Shown: positions 30,139 to 40,493, counted from the first letter of the stretch. The stretch: 64,000 nt of DNA from Chania multitudinisentens RB-25 (GCF_000520015.2 NZ_CP007044.2:3782001-3846000); one strand, 5' to 3'. Notes: generated by a model from the sequence alone, not told the origin. Numbers and translations: made by a program.

Positions 30139-32517
30139 TTACTTTTTCTGCGACAGGTTCATCCAGGTCTGTACAACGGTATCCGGGTTGAGTGACAAAC
30201 TGTCGATCCCCTGCTCCATCAGCCACTCGGCAAAGTCTTCATGATCCGATGGCCCCTGCCCACAAATACCCACGTACTTGTCGTGACGTTTGGCGGCCTG
30301 AATTGCCAGGGTGAGCAAGGCTTTGACGGCCTCATTACGTTCATCAAACAGCTCGGAAACCACGCCAGAATCACGATCCAGCCCCAACGTTAACTGCGTC
30401 ATGTCGTTCGAGCCGATAGAAAAGCCGTCGAAATGCTCCAGGAACCGATCGGCCAGCAGCGCATTGGAAGGGATCTCGCACATCATGATCACTTTCAACC
30501 CATTCTCACCGCGCTTGAGGCCCTGCCGCGCCAATTCTGCCACCACGGCCTCAGCCTGAGCCACGGTGCGAACAAACGGTACCATAACCTCAACGTTGGT
30601 CAGCCCCATGTCATTGCGCACCCGTTTCATCGCCTCACATTCCATGGCAAAGCAATCACGGAAGCTGTCAGAAACGTAGCGGCCAGCCCCACGGAAACCC
30701 AGCATCGGGTTTTCTTCGTGCGGCTCATACTTTTCGCCCCCCACCAGATTCGCATATTCGTTGGATTTGAAGTCGGAAAGGCGCACGATCACACGCTTCG
30801 GCCAGAATGCCGCCCCCAGCGTTGCGATCCCTTCGGTCAAACGGCCAACGTAAAACTCGACCGGATCATCATAGCCCTGCATCAGCGCACGGATTTCCGT
30901 TTGCAATTCAGGTGTCTGCTGATCAAACTCCAGCAAAGCGCGCGGATGCACGCCGATCATGCGGTTAATAATGAATTCCAAGCGAGCCAGACCAACCCCT
31001 TCATTCGGCAAACGGGCAAAATCAAAGGCGCGATCCGGGTTACCAACGTTCATCATAATTTTCAGCGGCAGCGTTGGCAGTTCGGTCACCTCCGAGCTTT
31101 GCACACTGAACGCCAACATCTCGCTGTAAACAAAGCCGGTATCCCCTTCGGCACAGGATACGGTCACTTTCTGCCCATCCTTCAGCAGGTCAGTCGCATG
31201 CCCGCAGCCAACCACCGCCGGAATGCCCAGTTCGCGAGCGATGATTGCCGCATGGCAGGTGCGCCCGCCGCGGTTGGTCACAATCGCAGCGGCTTTTTTC
31301 ATGATCGGTTCCCAATCTGGGTCAGTCATGTCCGTTACCAGCACATCACCAGGCTGAATGCGATCCATTTCACTGATATCGTGGATCACTTTCACCGGGC
31401 CAGCCCCAATACGGTGGCCGATAGCGCGCCCTTCCACCAGCACGCTGCTGTTGCCGTTCAACTGGTAGCGCTCCATCACCTGTTCATTGGAACGCACGGT
31501 TTCCGGCCGTGCCTGGACAATCAGCAGCTTGCCGGTATGACCATCTTTTGCCCACTCGATATCCATCGGGCGGCCATAATGCTTTTCAATCAATAAAGCC
31601 TGATGCGCCAGGGCTTGTACTTCATCGTCGCTCAAAGAAAAACGATTGCGCTGTGCCTCTGGCACATCTTCAATCCGCACCTGCTTACCGTGATCCTGCG
31701 AAGGCGCATACACCATACGGATTTTCTTCGAGCCAAGATTGCGGCGCACAATAGCCGGTTTGCCTTTCAGCAGCGTCGGTTTATGCACATAGAATTCGTC
31801 TGGGTTGACCGCCCCCTGTACCACCATTTCACCCAGACCAAACGCAGAGGTAATGAACACCACCTGATCGAAGCCGGATTCAGTATCGATGGTAAACATC
31901 ACCCCGGATGACGCCAGATCGGAGCGCACCATGCGCTGCACACCCGCAGATAATGCCACTCCACGGTGATCGTACCCTTGGTGTACCCGATAAGAGATTG
32001 CCCGGTCATTAAACAGTGAAGCAAACACATGTTTGATCGCGACCATCACGGCATCGATGCCCTGCACGTTGAGGAAGGTTTCCTGCTGGCCAGCAAACGA
32101 CGCATCTGGCATATCTTCTGCCGTAGCAGAAGAACGCACGGCAAATGACGCTTCGCTTTCGCCTTGCGCCAATTGTTGGTATGCCAGGGTGATTTCACGC
32201 TCGAACTCCGCGTGGAAAGGCGTGTCGATCACCCATTGGCGAATTTGCGCACCTGCTTTAGCCAGTTGGGCAACGTCATCAACGTCGGTTTGATCCAATA
32301 ACTGATAGATGCGCTGGTTGACACCGCTTTGCTCAAGAAAATCGTTAAATGCCTGTGCGGTGGTCGCAAAGCCGTTTGGCACCGCTACGCCTAAATCGGA
32401 AAGATTGGTGATCATTTCACCGAGGGAAGCATTTTTACCGCCGACACGGTCAACATCGTGCATACCAAGCTGGTTATACCAAAGCACATTACACAAGTCT
32501 GGGCCATTGTTAGACAT
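30139..32517 (-). CDS. ppsA: Phosphoenolpyruvate synthase
   Basis: A 792-aa enzyme, the E. coli length, making PEP from pyruvate and ATP for gluconeogenesis. The N-terminal ATP-binding domain begins after [10 protein letters not shown]; the central phosphohistidine domain has [21 protein letters not shown] (the His is the phosphocarrier, and the Thr before it is the regulatory site used by PpsR); the C-terminal TIM barrel carries [17 protein letters not shown] and the CGQGPSD catalytic cysteine loop. It is divergent from its regulator ppsR. A Cra-like site lies about 100 bp upstream. Confidence 0.98.
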   Translation of the reverse strand: MSNNGPDLCNVLWYNQLGMHDVDRVGGKNASLGEMITNLSDLGVAVPNGFATTAQAFNDFLEQSGVNQRIYQLLDQTDVDDVAQLAKAGAQIRQWVIDTPFHAEFEREITLAYQQLAQGESEASFAVRSSATAEDMPDASFAGQQETFLNVQGIDAVMVAIKHVFASLFNDRAISYRVHQGYDHRGVALSAGVQRMVRSDLASSGVMFTIDTESGFDQVVFITSAFGLGEMVVQGAVNPDEFYVHKPTLLKGKPAIVRRNLGSKKIRMVYAPSQDHGKQVRIEDVPEAQRNRFSLSDDEVQALAHQALLIEKHYGRPMDIEWAKDGHTGKLLIVQARPETVRSNEQVMERYQLNGNSSVLVEGRAIGHRIGAGPVKVIHDISEMDRIQPGDVLVTDMTDPDWEPIMKKAAAIVTNRGGRTCHAAIIARELGIPAVVGCGHATDLLKDGQKVTVSCAEGDTGFVYSEMLAFSVQSSEVTELPTLPLKIMMNVGNPDRAFDFARLPNEGVGLARLEFIINRMIGVHPRALLEFDQQTPELQTEIRALMQGYDDPVEFYVGRLTEGIATLGAAFWPKRVIVRLSDFKSNEYANLVGGEKYEPHEENPMLGFRGAGRYVSDSFRDCFAMECEAMKRVRNDMGLTNVEVMVPFVRTVAQAEAVVAELARQGLKRGENGLKVIMMCEIPSNALLADRFLEHFDGFSIGSNDMTQLTLGLDRDSGVVSELFDERNEAVKALLTLAIQAAKRHDKYVGICGQGPSDHEDFAEWLMEQGIDSLSLNPDTVVQTWMNLSQKK

Positions 32518-32609
32518 CGAGACAATCCTTATTACGATCAGTAGGGTCTAAGCGAATTTACTTCGATAAGCTAAATCAGACTAGCACAATGCTCCCTGGA
32601 AAATGGAAA

Positions 32610-32625
32610 GGTGAATCGATCAAGC
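32610..32625. promoter_or_regulatory. Cra (FruR) operator upstream of ppsA
   Basis: GGTGAATCGATCAAGC matches the Cra palindrome GCTGAATCGATTCAGC at 13 of 16 positions, including the intact TGAATCGAT core. It lies about 93-108 bp upstream of the ppsA start, consistent with the activating role Cra has on E. coli ppsA. Confidence 0.75.
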
Positions 32626-33019
32626 CAATGAGGAAAATGGTTTTTAAGAGAATAGCGTAAAGCATTAATTTAAATTGAGTTATTGTAAATTCAATTAATT
32701 ACTTAAAATTCAATAAATTAAATTATTTTCAATAACATTGATAAAATACCCACTCATCCATGCTGGATTTGCCAGAATATCGTCATTAGGCTGCGTAAAT
32801 TCGTCGCTTATTAAGAAACATTATTTTATAAAAAATAAAATTACGTTTTATTAAGTTAAAGTGTGACTTATTTTCCTGATGATAAAAGTGGTTTTATCCA
32901 TCAGATTGTCCGTATTATCACAAAACTTTTACTCATCCCTTTACGGTGCAATCATTCACAGATCATGATGTTTCTAGACAGACAAAAATTTTACCCCGTT
33001 TTCAGTGAAGGAGTGGCGA
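32626..33019. other. AT-rich divergent spacer ppsA-ppsR
   Basis: About 390 bp with an extremely AT-rich stretch near 32650-32745 built of repeated TTCAATTAA/AATTCAATAAA-like words. It should contain the ppsR promoter and any architectural (H-NS/IHF) sites. No gene is supported in it. Confidence 0.4.
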
Positions 33020-33841
33020 GTGGAAAGAAGCGTTTTCTATATTTCAGACGGAACGGCCATTACCGCCGAAGTACTCGGTCATGCGGTGTTGTCACAGTTC
33101 CCCATTAAGGCAACTACCTATACCCTGCCATTCGTGGAAACAGAAGCCCGTGCCCGTGGAGTCTGCCAGCAAATCAATGATATTTATCACCAGACCGGGG
33201 TTCGCCCACTGGTGTTCTATTCGATTATCTCCCCTGAAGTACGCCAGGTGATCACCCAGAGTGAAGGCTTTTGTCAGGATATCGTGCAAGCACTGGTAGG
33301 GCCGCTGCAAGGGGAATTGGGCGTCGAACCCACGCCCATTGCCAACCGTACTCACGGTTTGACAGAAAGCAACCTTGGCAAATATGACGCCCGTATTGCG
33401 GCTATTGACTACACCTTGGCGCATGATGACGGTATTTCACTGCGTAACCTCGATCAGGCTCAGGTGATCCTGCTGGGGGTTTCACGCTGTGGCAAAACCC
33501 CCACCAGCCTGTATTTGGCTATGCAGTTCGGTATCCGGGCGGCCAACTACCCGTTTACCGCCGACGATATGGATAATTTACAGTTACCTGCGGCGCTAAA
33601 ACCGTTTCAGCATAAATTGTTTGGCCTGACGATTGACCCGGAACGGTTGGCCGCCATCCGTGAAGAACGGCGGGAAAACAGCCGCTATGCTTCATTGCGC
33701 CAATGCCGGATGGAACTGGCAGAAGTGGAAGCGCTGTTCCGCAAAAATCAAATCCGTTATCTCAATACCACCAACTATTCCGTGGAAGAAATCTCCACCA
33801 AAATCCTCGACATTCTTGGTATGAGCCGCCGGATGTTTTGA
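33020..33841 (+). CDS. ppsR: PEP synthase regulatory kinase/phosphorylase PpsR (YdiA)
   Basis: A 273-aa bifunctional DUF299-family enzyme that inactivates PEP synthase by ADP-dependent threonine phosphorylation and restores it by Pi-dependent dephosphorylation. The P-loop is [15 protein letters not shown] near residue 150; the conserved C-terminal segment [20 protein letters not shown] follows. Start choice: the frame also has a GTG at 33005, but AAGGAG at 33008-33013 sits six bases before GTG 33020, so the latter is the start ([11 protein letters not shown]). It is divergent from its target ppsA and followed by a terminator. Confidence 0.95.
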   Translation: MERSVFYISDGTAITAEVLGHAVLSQFPIKATTYTLPFVETEARARGVCQQINDIYHQTGVRPLVFYSIISPEVRQVITQSEGFCQDIVQALVGPLQGELGVEPTPIANRTHGLTESNLGKYDARIAAIDYTLAHDDGISLRNLDQAQVILLGVSRCGKTPTSLYLAMQFGIRAANYPFTADDMDNLQLPAALKPFQHKLFGLTIDPERLAAIREERRENSRYASLRQCRMELAEVEALFRKNQIRYLNTTNYSVEEISTKILDILGMSRRMF

Positions 33842-33849
33842 GCACTCAA

Positions 33850-33881
33850 CGCAGGTGGCGGTTGCCTCCTGCGGTCTTTTT
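33850..33881 (+). terminator. Terminator after ppsR
   Basis: CGCAGGTGGC-GGTT-GCCTCCTGCG (one internal T-T mismatch) followed by GTCTTTTT, nine bases after the stop. Confidence 0.85.
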
Positions 33882-34000
33882 GCTGAGTTTGCGTAACAAA
33901 GCACAATATCTACGGTTGAATTCAGCGGTTTTTACGTTATTGTGATCGGCATCACTTCCCGGTACTCCTGCCGTAGCGAAGAACCGTTTTAGAGAAAATC

Positions 34001-35047
34001 ATGCACAAAACAGATGAACTGCGGACCGCGCGCATCGACAACCTCGTTACGCCCCAAACGTTAGCGGAAAAGTTGCCGATTTCAGACGCTGTTGCCGATA
34101 ACGTGACAGCGTCACGGAAACGTATTGAAAACATCCTTCTTGGTGAAGACCGCCGCTTGCTGGTGGTTATTGGCCCCTGCTCCATCCACGATCTGAACGC
34201 CGCCACCGATTATGCAGACCGCCTGAATGTCTTGCGTGAACGCTATCAGGATCGCCTGGAAATAGTGATGCGCACCTACTTTGAAAAACCGCGCACCGTC
34301 GTCGGTTGGAAGGGGCTGATCTCCGACCCCGATCTGGATGGCAGCTATCAGGTCAATCGCGGCATTGAAATGGCCCGTAAACTGTTGCTGACAGTGAATC
34401 AGCTTGGTCTGCCCACCGCCACCGAATTTCTGGATATGGTGATCGGCCAGTATATTGCTGACCTGATCAGTTGGGGGGCTATTGGCGCACGAACCACTGA
34501 AAGCCAAGTACACCGCGAAATGGCTTCCGCGCTCTCCTGCCCGGTAGGTTTTAAAAACGGTACCAACGGCAATATCCGCATTGCCATCGACGCGATCCGG
34601 GCAGCCCGTGCCAGCCATATGTTCCTGTCGCCAGACAAACACGGCCAGATGACGATTTATCAAACCAGCGGCAATCCCTTCGGCCACATCATTATGCGCG
34701 GAGGCAAAACGCCGAATTACCATGCCACTGATGTGGTGGCCGCCTGCGATAGCCTGCGCGAGTTCGATTTGCCGGAACATTTGGTGATCGATTTCAGTCA
34801 CGGTAACTGCCAGAAAATGCACCGCCGTCAATTAGAAGTGGCGGAGAATATCTGCCAGCAAATCCGCGCGGGTTCAGTAGCCATCACCGGCGTGATGGCG
34901 GAAAGTTTCCTGGTGGAAGGCACACAGAAAATCGTGGCTGGCCACCCGCTGACCTATGGTCAGTCGATCACCGATCCTTGCCTGAGCTGGGCTGACAGCG
35001 AACAACTGCTGGCCATGTTGGCAGACGCTGTCGATAGCCGTTTTTGA
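34001..35047 (+). CDS. aroH: 3-deoxy-7-phosphoheptulonate synthase, Trp-sensitive type (AroH)
   Basis: A 348-aa class-I DAHP synthase joining PEP and erythrose-4-phosphate at the entry to the shikimate pathway. Family marks: LLVVIGPCSIHD near residue 50, FEKPRTVVGWKG, GARTTESQVHREMASALSCPVGFKNGT, and DFSHGNCQK. Length and sequence favour AroH over AroF or AroG, as does its position beside ppsR and ppsA, which is the E. coli order. AroH in E. coli is under TrpR; I could not find a convincing trp operator in the 159-bp spacer. It has its own downstream hairpin. Confidence 0.95.
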   Translation: MHKTDELRTARIDNLVTPQTLAEKLPISDAVADNVTASRKRIENILLGEDRRLLVVIGPCSIHDLNAATDYADRLNVLRERYQDRLEIVMRTYFEKPRTVVGWKGLISDPDLDGSYQVNRGIEMARKLLLTVNQLGLPTATEFLDMVIGQYIADLISWGAIGARTTESQVHREMASALSCPVGFKNGTNGNIRIAIDAIRAARASHMFLSPDKHGQMTIYQTSGNPFGHIIMRGGKTPNYHATDVVAACDSLREFDLPEHLVIDFSHGNCQKMHRRQLEVAENICQQIRAGSVAITGVMAESFLVEGTQKIVAGHPLTYGQSITDPCLSWADSEQLLAMLADAVDSRF

Positions 35048-35064
35048 TAAATTTAGCCGGGATA

Positions 35065-35107
35065 CTGGCACCCCTCATACCGCTTTTCGGCGGTGGCGTG
35101 GTGCCAG
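35065..35107 (+). terminator. Nested hairpin after aroH
   Basis: Outer stem CTGGCACC (35065-35072) / GGTGCCAG (35100-35107) enclosing an inner ACCGC-TTTTC-GGCGGT stem. The fold is strong but there is no clear T-run; likely a terminator. Confidence 0.55.
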
Positions 35108-35182
35108 ATAATTTCCGGCTGATGAGAGCGATTTTGCGGCAAACTCACACGGGCCACGGCCGACATGATTGGAGCTCCTGAC

Positions 35183-35668
35183 ATGAATAGCGCATTGTTA
35201 TCCCACCCCTGCATTACCCTTCAGGGCGAACATAAGACGCTGGCGGACTTCCCCGCGCGAGCTTATCTGGTGGTCAATACTGCCAGCCAATGCGGTTTTA
35301 CCCCACAGTACCAAGGCTTGGAGCACCTCTGGCAACGCTACCGCGAACGCGGTTTAGCCGTGCTTGCTTTTCCTTGCAATCAATTTGGTCGGCAAGAACC
35401 GGGTAATGCAGCGGAAATCGCCGACTTTTGCGCTCTGAATTATGGCGTCAGTTTTCCATTATTCAGCAAAATTGAGGTTAATGGGGTAGATACACACCCA
35501 CTTTTCAGTGAGTTAAAACGTCGGGCTCCCGGCCTGCTGGGCAGCCAGCGCATCAAGTGGAATTTCACCAAATTTCTTTTTGCCGCCAATGGGGAGCAGA
35601 TAATGCGTTTTGCCCCGTTTACCAAACCGGAGCAACTATCCAACCACATTGAACTTCTGCTCAGATAA
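35183..35668 (+). CDS. Glutathione peroxidase family thiol peroxidase
   Basis: A 161-aa Cys-type GPx. The catalytic tetrad is complete: Cys37 (NTASQCGFTPQY), Gln67 (FPCNQFGRQEPG) and Trp-Asn (IKWNFTKFL). Cys65 is a candidate resolving cysteine for a thioredoxin-dependent cycle. It reduces hydrogen and lipid peroxides. The start is ATG 35183, eight bases after GGAG; the in-frame ATG 35165 lacks a site. It lies alone between aroH and the opposing selO and is not part of the E. coli arrangement I remember. It is a paralogue of btuE at 49054, whose tetrad is altered. Confidence 0.88.
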   Translation: MNSALLSHPCITLQGEHKTLADFPARAYLVVNTASQCGFTPQYQGLEHLWQRYRERGLAVLAFPCNQFGRQEPGNAAEIADFCALNYGVSFPLFSKIEVNGVDTHPLFSELKRRAPGLLGSQRIKWNFTKFLFAANGEQIMRFAPFTKPEQLSNHIELLLR

Positions 35669-35740
35669 TCGCGCTATGAATTGATACTGTTTCGTGTCCT
35701 GCTTCAGCAGTGTTATTCATAGCCCTGCGGAGTTTGGCGC

Positions 35741-37183
35741 TTAACTTGAGCAAGAAATCTCCAAATGCTTCCCCCAATCTGGCGGCAACGCCGCCAGATC
35801 GTCATATTGTGAATCATCATCAAACGGCTTCAGCAGAGCCTGATGCAAACGTGCCAGCTTGCTGACATCATCCTGTTCTGCCGCCTCGATGGCTTGCTGT
35901 GCCAGATAATTACGCAAAATCAACGCAGGGTTGGCTGCTTTCATGGCTTGTTGGCGCTCCGCATCACTCACCTGTTCTTGCTGCAAACGCTGGCGATATT
36001 GCTGATACCAGTTATCAAACATTGCGCGGTCAACAAACTCATCACATAGTGGCGATTGTGCCTGCTGCTGTTCAACATGGCTGAGTAAACGGAAAGTGCG
36101 GGTATAGTCCCGCCCTTCCTGCGCCATCAGGCTTAGCAGGGAGGTCAGCAGTTCATTGTCTTGTGCCGATGGGGTGAAAAAACCTAATTTAGCGCGCATC
36201 TGTTCACCATAAGCCTGCATCAGTGCTGGCTCATACGCCGCTAGCGCATCCTGCAACTGTTCGGTGCTCATCAGGCCAGTCAGCGTTTGCGCCAGCCGGT
36301 GCAGGTTCCATAACCCTATGGCGGGTTGGTTGTCGAAAGCGTAACGGCCCTGATGATCAGAATGGTTACAGATATAACCAGGCTGGTAATCATCAAGAAA
36401 GCCATAAGGCCCGAAATCAAGGGTAATACCGAGAATCGACATATTATCGGTATTCATCACTCCGTGCGCAAAACCCACGGTCTGCCAATGGGCAATCAGG
36501 CGCGCAGTCCGTTCCACCACATCGGTAAACCACAGTGAGTAACGATCTTTTTCTTCAACCCAGTGCGGCCAATGATGGGCAATCACGAAATCGGCCAGCT
36601 GTTTGACCTGTGCCGGTTGTCGAGAATAGTAAAAATGTTCGAAATGACCAAAACGCACATGGCTTTCCGCAACGCGTAACAGCATTGCTCCACGCTCCGG
36701 TTGTTCGCGAAATACCGGCTGTTCACTGGTCACGATGGTGAGCGCCCGCGTGGTGGGGATACCCAGATGATAAAGCGCTTCTGAGGCCAGAAACTCTCTA
36801 ACCACCGAGCGTAGCACCGCCCGCCCATCGCCCATGCGTGAATAAGGCGTTAGCCCAGCTCCTTTCAGATGCCAGTCCATACTGCGGCCATCCGCCAGTT
36901 GCTGTTCACCCAATAAAATCCCACGGCCATCACCCAACTGCCCGGCCCAGGCACCAAACTGGTGGCCACTATAAACCTGCGCCAAGGGTTGCATGCCCGG
37001 TAACAGTGTTTCCCCCGCCCACACCGCCGTTTTCTCTGCTATAAATTCGCTTTCATCCAGGCCCAATTCAGACGCCAAAGGCTGGCTGTGATACAGCAAA
37101 CGTGCCCCCTTGAGCGGTGTAGGATGTAATTCAGTGTAAAAACCAGGCAACTGTTGATAATAATCATTTTTAAACTGTGGCAT
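35741..37183 (-). CDS. selO: Protein adenylyltransferase SelO (YdiU)
   Basis: A 480-aa SelO-family pseudokinase-fold enzyme that AMPylates Ser/Thr/Tyr of proteins, helping glutaredoxin and redox homeostasis in E. coli. Conserved blocks: [23 protein letters not shown] near residues 70-90 (nucleotide site), STREF-like [44 protein letters not shown] (metal-binding Asn and Asp). The C-terminal CSS places Cys478 where eukaryotic SelO has selenocysteine. It is the last gene before aroH/gpx on the minus strand, with 227 bp between it and the small ORF at 37411. Confidence 0.96.
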   Translation of the reverse strand: MPQFKNDYYQQLPGFYTELHPTPLKGARLLYHSQPLASELGLDESEFIAEKTAVWAGETLLPGMQPLAQVYSGHQFGAWAGQLGDGRGILLGEQQLADGRSMDWHLKGAGLTPYSRMGDGRAVLRSVVREFLASEALYHLGIPTTRALTIVTSEQPVFREQPERGAMLLRVAESHVRFGHFEHFYYSRQPAQVKQLADFVIAHHWPHWVEEKDRYSLWFTDVVERTARLIAHWQTVGFAHGVMNTDNMSILGITLDFGPYGFLDDYQPGYICNHSDHQGRYAFDNQPAIGLWNLHRLAQTLTGLMSTEQLQDALAAYEPALMQAYGEQMRAKLGFFTPSAQDNELLTSLLSLMAQEGRDYTRTFRLLSHVEQQQAQSPLCDEFVDRAMFDNWYQQYRQRLQQEQVSDAERQQAMKAANPALILRNYLAQQAIEAAEQDDVSKLARLHQALLKPFDDDSQYDDLAALPPDWGKHLEISCSS

Positions 37184-37410
37184 AGGTCCCCATTACCTTT
37201 AGGCTATACCCCTTCAGGCCAGGGCCATTCAAACACATTGCTATGCTTAAATAACCTCCAGCGGCGCTCATGCGCCATTAAGGGACATTGCCTAGTGTAA
37301 AGACTGAATGCACGGATTAACACCGAGGAATAGCAGGGAGAACCTTGAACCGCATTCCCATCTACGGTGCATACTGTACAAGAGCCATCGCCTAGATGGA
37401 GGCCAATCAA

Positions 37411-37530
37411 CTACCGATGCCGCCGAAAATTCTTTAATGATCTACTACGTTGGGCTAAAAAATACTTTATGAACGAAAAAACCACGATAAATAGTAATAC
37501 CGGAACCATGAGAATAATCATTATATCCAT
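37411..37530 (-). CDS. Predicted 39-aa single-pass membrane protein downstream of ydiV
   Basis: Read on the minus strand from ATG 37530 to TAG at 37411-37413, with a strong ribosome site GAGG six bases before the start. The product begins MDIMIILMVPVLLFIVVFSF and ends in a very basic tail (KYFLAQRSRSLKNFRRHR): one N-terminal transmembrane helix with a positive cytosolic tail by the positive-inside rule. It starts 37 bp after the ydiV stop on the same strand, so co-transcription is likely. I do not recognise it. Good ribosome site, hydrophobic pattern and spacing argue for a real gene, but no homologue comparison was possible. Confidence 0.6.
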   Translation of the reverse strand: MDIMIILMVPVLLFIVVFSFIKYFLAQRSRSLKNFRRHR

Positions 37531-37567
37531 TATTCACCTCACTATATGTGTTAAAAATAATCAGTTA

Positions 37568-38299
37568 TTAATAATCGAACTCTGTAGAGATCCCTCGTAA
37601 AGCTCGCAGATTATCCACACTAATACTAGGCCATAAAAATCCTTGTAGCCCTAAAACCCCTACATTTCTCAATTTATTAAAATATTCTTTTCTCTCAATT
37701 CCACAAACGATCACCCCTTTACACAGTAGATTGATATTTTTTAGCAATGAATCAATGACTACGTCGTAACCCTGCTGGTTAAACAATTGCCAATAAAAGC
37801 GCTTATCTATTTTTACGTAGTCAAACAAACCATCATACAGCGCCGTCAGCGTCGCTTTACCGGAGCCAAAATCATCCAGCCATAGCGAAAAATGCTCGCT
37901 CAACTCTCTGACTTTTTGATTATTCTTTCCCGCGGAAAGATTGGGGAATCTCTCGCTGATTTCAAAAACAATAAACGGCCATTGCTGAATACGCTGACGC
38001 AGCCCTACGTCGCTAAGTAGCCAATCGACAACGCTTTCGTCGATATTGATGGTTAATAACACATCGTGTTCAATACACCATGACGCTTGCTGTTCGGCTA
38101 GCTTCAATTGTTCATAAAATAACTCAATCCTTTGTTCTGGAGATAATAAATTAATCCCAATCTCCATTGGCATTACCAGCTCACCATCCAAACTATTGAA
38201 ACGGCTCAGAATCTCCAACGCCAGTAGCCTTCCCTCCATGGAGTAAACCGGTTGAAAAACATAGTGACTCATAAAGTCAGCTTCGAATTGAATTTTCAT
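37568..38299 (-). CDS. ydiV: EAL-domain protein, YdiV/RflP position
   Basis: A 243-aa stand-alone EAL domain located, as E. coli ydiV is, between selO and nlpC. E. coli YdiV is catalytically dead and blocks the flagellar activator FlhD4C2. Here most phosphodiesterase signature residues remain: Glu29 (ALEILSRF), Asn85 (TINID), Glu113 (FEISE), Asp142-Asp143 (LDDFGSG), Lys163 (VKID) and Gln219 (LQGFLWP). The usual glutamate before GVE is Cys199 (VCGIE). So it could bind c-di-GMP and perhaps hydrolyse it weakly. It has low identity to E. coli YdiV; orthology rests mainly on synteny. A small membrane ORF follows at once. Confidence 0.8.
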   Translation of the reverse strand: MKIQFEADFMSHYVFQPVYSMEGRLLALEILSRFNSLDGELVMPMEIGINLLSPEQRIELFYEQLKLAEQQASWCIEHDVLLTINIDESVVDWLLSDVGLRQRIQQWPFIVFEISERFPNLSAGKNNQKVRELSEHFSLWLDDFGSGKATLTALYDGLFDYVKIDKRFYWQLFNQQGYDVVIDSLLKNINLLCKGVIVCGIERKEYFNKLRNVGVLGLQGFLWPSISVDNLRALRGISTEFDY

Positions 38300-38816
38300 T
38301 TTAATGCCAAAGGCTCAATGGTGAACGATTTATCCTATATCAATATATTTTATCATTCAATCACTAAAGCAGCCCTCTTTAGCATGCGGTAAAATATCGA
38401 TAACCTACTAATTAGTCGATAATTCATGTTTATATTAGAGTAATAACACCTCAATAAACAATGAGATTAACTTAAGATTATCTCCCTATAACTGAGAAAT
38501 TTTCCGCATAGCTTGGCTTATGGCAGGTGAAATTATCGAAACTCAAATTTGATTTGATTGGAAAAATCCTAAAAAAATAAAAACCAGATAATGATTACGT
38601 TCAAGATAGTTTCTTTTATTCATTAGTTATTGTTATATGTTAATATTATTTATCACATGAAGTTTTAAGAAAAATAAACAGAAATCACCTTGATTTATAC
38701 TCGCAGCACATCTAACACATTTCGGGGAAACCGCTATCACCCTTCCGTCAAGCTGAGATTATCCTGTAAAAAGGGATAGGTTTCCCCATCCCACACTCTT
38801 TATAAACCCACTGAAA
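38300..38816. other. Long AT-rich spacer lplA-ydiV
   Basis: A 517-bp, very AT-rich spacer that must contain the ydiV promoter. GGGAT / ATCCC around 38774-38793 beside the lplA stop could end the lplA transcript, but the loop is 10 nt. No ORF with a credible ribosome site was found. The base composition suggests H-NS binding (inference). Confidence 0.35.
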
Positions 38817-39830
38817 CTACTTCATGGTGGCTATCAACCAATCACGCAACTCGGCAAGCTCGCCAGATTGTTGCGGGTATTGCTGTATCAGACGAGTACC
38901 ACAGGCCGCTAATGCCTCACTGCGATAGGCGCACCCCACCAGCATTTCAGCTAACGTCTGTAATGGCGCCGGATTGAGGCTATCAGTGAAAATTTGCGCA
39001 CGAACAATCGTTCCCTTTTCCACATCAAAGAAAATATCTACGCCTCCCCAGCCAAATCGTTCATTCAAAAGATGGCTGAAAGCCGGTGCTTTACCAAAGT
39101 TCCATTCCCAACTGCTTTGCTTGTCAAATTGCTTTTCAAAATCAGGGAGATCGGGGAAAACATCAGGTGAAATCACTTCTGGCTGCGCACTTTCACCATA
39201 GTGGGCGAAAAATGCCTGAATGATGGCATCAGAGACTTGCTGGTGGCTAATCTCCGGCAAGAACTCCACTAAGTTAGCAACGCGGGATCGAACCGATGTA
39301 ATACCTTTGGCCTGTAATTTTTTGGGATCGGGGTTGAGATAATCAGCCAAACGGTTGAGATCGGCATTCAGCAGCAAAGTTCCATGATGGAAGCCCCGAT
39401 CCTGAGTTTCACGATAGGCAGAACCAGAGATTTTGCGGATCCCCTCAGAGGTATCAACCACCAGATCGTTGCGCCCGGAAGCCGTTGCATGAATACCTAA
39501 TTGCGCCAGCGCCTGCAAAATAATACCGGTTGAAAGGGTTTTATCGTACCCCGGTTTACCTGCCATAAAAGTAAAACAGGTATTACCCAGATCGTGAAAC
39601 ACCGCGCCCCCCCCGCTGCTGCGCCGAGCCAGGCGAATACCATCTTCCTCCATGCGCCGGGTGTTACACTCTTTCCACGGATTCTGTGACTGGCCGATGA
39701 CCACGGTTTCAGCATTGCGCCACAGGAACAGGATTTTCTGTGTGGTCATTTCGCGGAAAATACACTCTTCAACCGCCAGGTTAAACCAAGGATCGTAAGA
39801 GTCAGAAATCAATAAGCGTAAAGAACTCAT
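38817..39830 (-). CDS. lplA: Lipoate-protein ligase A
   Basis: A 337-aa two-domain ligase that activates free lipoate to lipoyl-AMP and attaches it to E2 subunits and GcvH. Visible: the lipoate-site motif [15 protein letters not shown] near residue 75, [23 protein letters not shown] (catalytic Lys), [11 protein letters not shown] and the C-terminal accessory domain from about 250. The open frame reaches 39869, but ATG 39830 ([19 protein letters not shown]) is the family start. In E. coli lplA lies near serB, so its place between ydiV and nlpC is a local difference. Confidence 0.96.
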   Translation of the reverse strand: MSSLRLLISDSYDPWFNLAVEECIFREMTTQKILFLWRNAETVVIGQSQNPWKECNTRRMEEDGIRLARRSSGGGAVFHDLGNTCFTFMAGKPGYDKTLSTGIILQALAQLGIHATASGRNDLVVDTSEGIRKISGSAYRETQDRGFHHGTLLLNADLNRLADYLNPDPKKLQAKGITSVRSRVANLVEFLPEISHQQVSDAIIQAFFAHYGESAQPEVISPDVFPDLPDFEKQFDKQSSWEWNFGKAPAFSHLLNERFGWGGVDIFFDVEKGTIVRAQIFTDSLNPAPLQTLAEMLVGCAYRSEALAACGTRLIQQYPQQSGELAELRDWLIATMK

Positions 39831-39889
39831 GGCATCCACCAATAGCAATATGATGGCACCATAATACACCGGTTCAACAGGTTAATAGG

Positions 39890-40348
39890 TCAGATTCGGC
39901 GCGCTTGCCAGTAGACTTTCCGCCAATACACATTATTCAATGAGGAACGGGTCACGCCACGGCTGGTAGATGCGTGGATAAACTCATCGTTGGTATCATA
40001 GATACCAACATGCAGACCATTATCACCGCTGCCGGTTTTGAAAAACACTAAATCGCCGGGCAACAGTTCATCACGCGAGACTTTGGTGCCAATGCTGGTT
40101 TGCTGTTCCGTGGAGCGGGGCAATTGCAGGTCGAAACGATCGCGAAAAGTGCGGTAAACAAAGCCGGAGCAATCAACACCGTTGCGATCCAAACCACCAT
40201 AACGATATGGGGTGCCATACCATTGGCGTAGCTGTTCATTCAGTTGGGCAACAACGACAATAGAGTCCGAAAGGCGGCCACTCGGTGGTGGTGCATGGCT
40301 GCTGCAACCGGCAAGAATCAAACTGGCTAATAAAAACCACACGCGCAT
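39890..40348 (-). CDS. nlpC: NlpC/P60-family lipoprotein NlpC
   Basis: A 152-aa lipoprotein. Signal peptide with lipobox ILAGC (Cys15), then an NlpC/P60 cysteine peptidase domain: Cys in DRNGVDCSGFVYR, His in GLHVGIYD and a further polar residue in DEFIHAST. A predicted peptidoglycan endopeptidase or amidase with an unproven substrate. In E. coli it is next to btuD; here the arn operon intervenes. It is the window's second NlpC/P60 hydrolase after mepH. Confidence 0.95.
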   Translation of the reverse strand: MRVWFLLASLILAGCSSHAPPPSGRLSDSIVVVAQLNEQLRQWYGTPYRYGGLDRNGVDCSGFVYRTFRDRFDLQLPRSTEQQTSIGTKVSRDELLPGDLVFFKTGSGDNGLHVGIYDTNDEFIHASTSRGVTRSSLNNVYWRKVYWQARRI

Positions 40349-40493
40349 CGCATCGCTTCCTTAATTGCTGAACACATTACCACAGAGCTAGCACAACGTA
40401 AGGAGGGCACTGTTTGGCGTTAATTTATCGCTCAAGGAAGGAAAAAGGCAAGCGTTGAGAAGGAGATAATAGAATAAACGCCTATTTTTCCCT

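Noticed and set aside
33842..34000. A trp operator before aroH (GTACTCCTGCCGTAGC near 33961)
   Set aside because: It resembles only part of the ACTAGT-type TrpR half-sites and lacks symmetry, so it was not called.
37204..37410. A 68-codon minus-strand frame between selO and the 39-aa ORF
   Set aside because: It needs a TTG start, has no ribosome site, and its composition is not protein-like.
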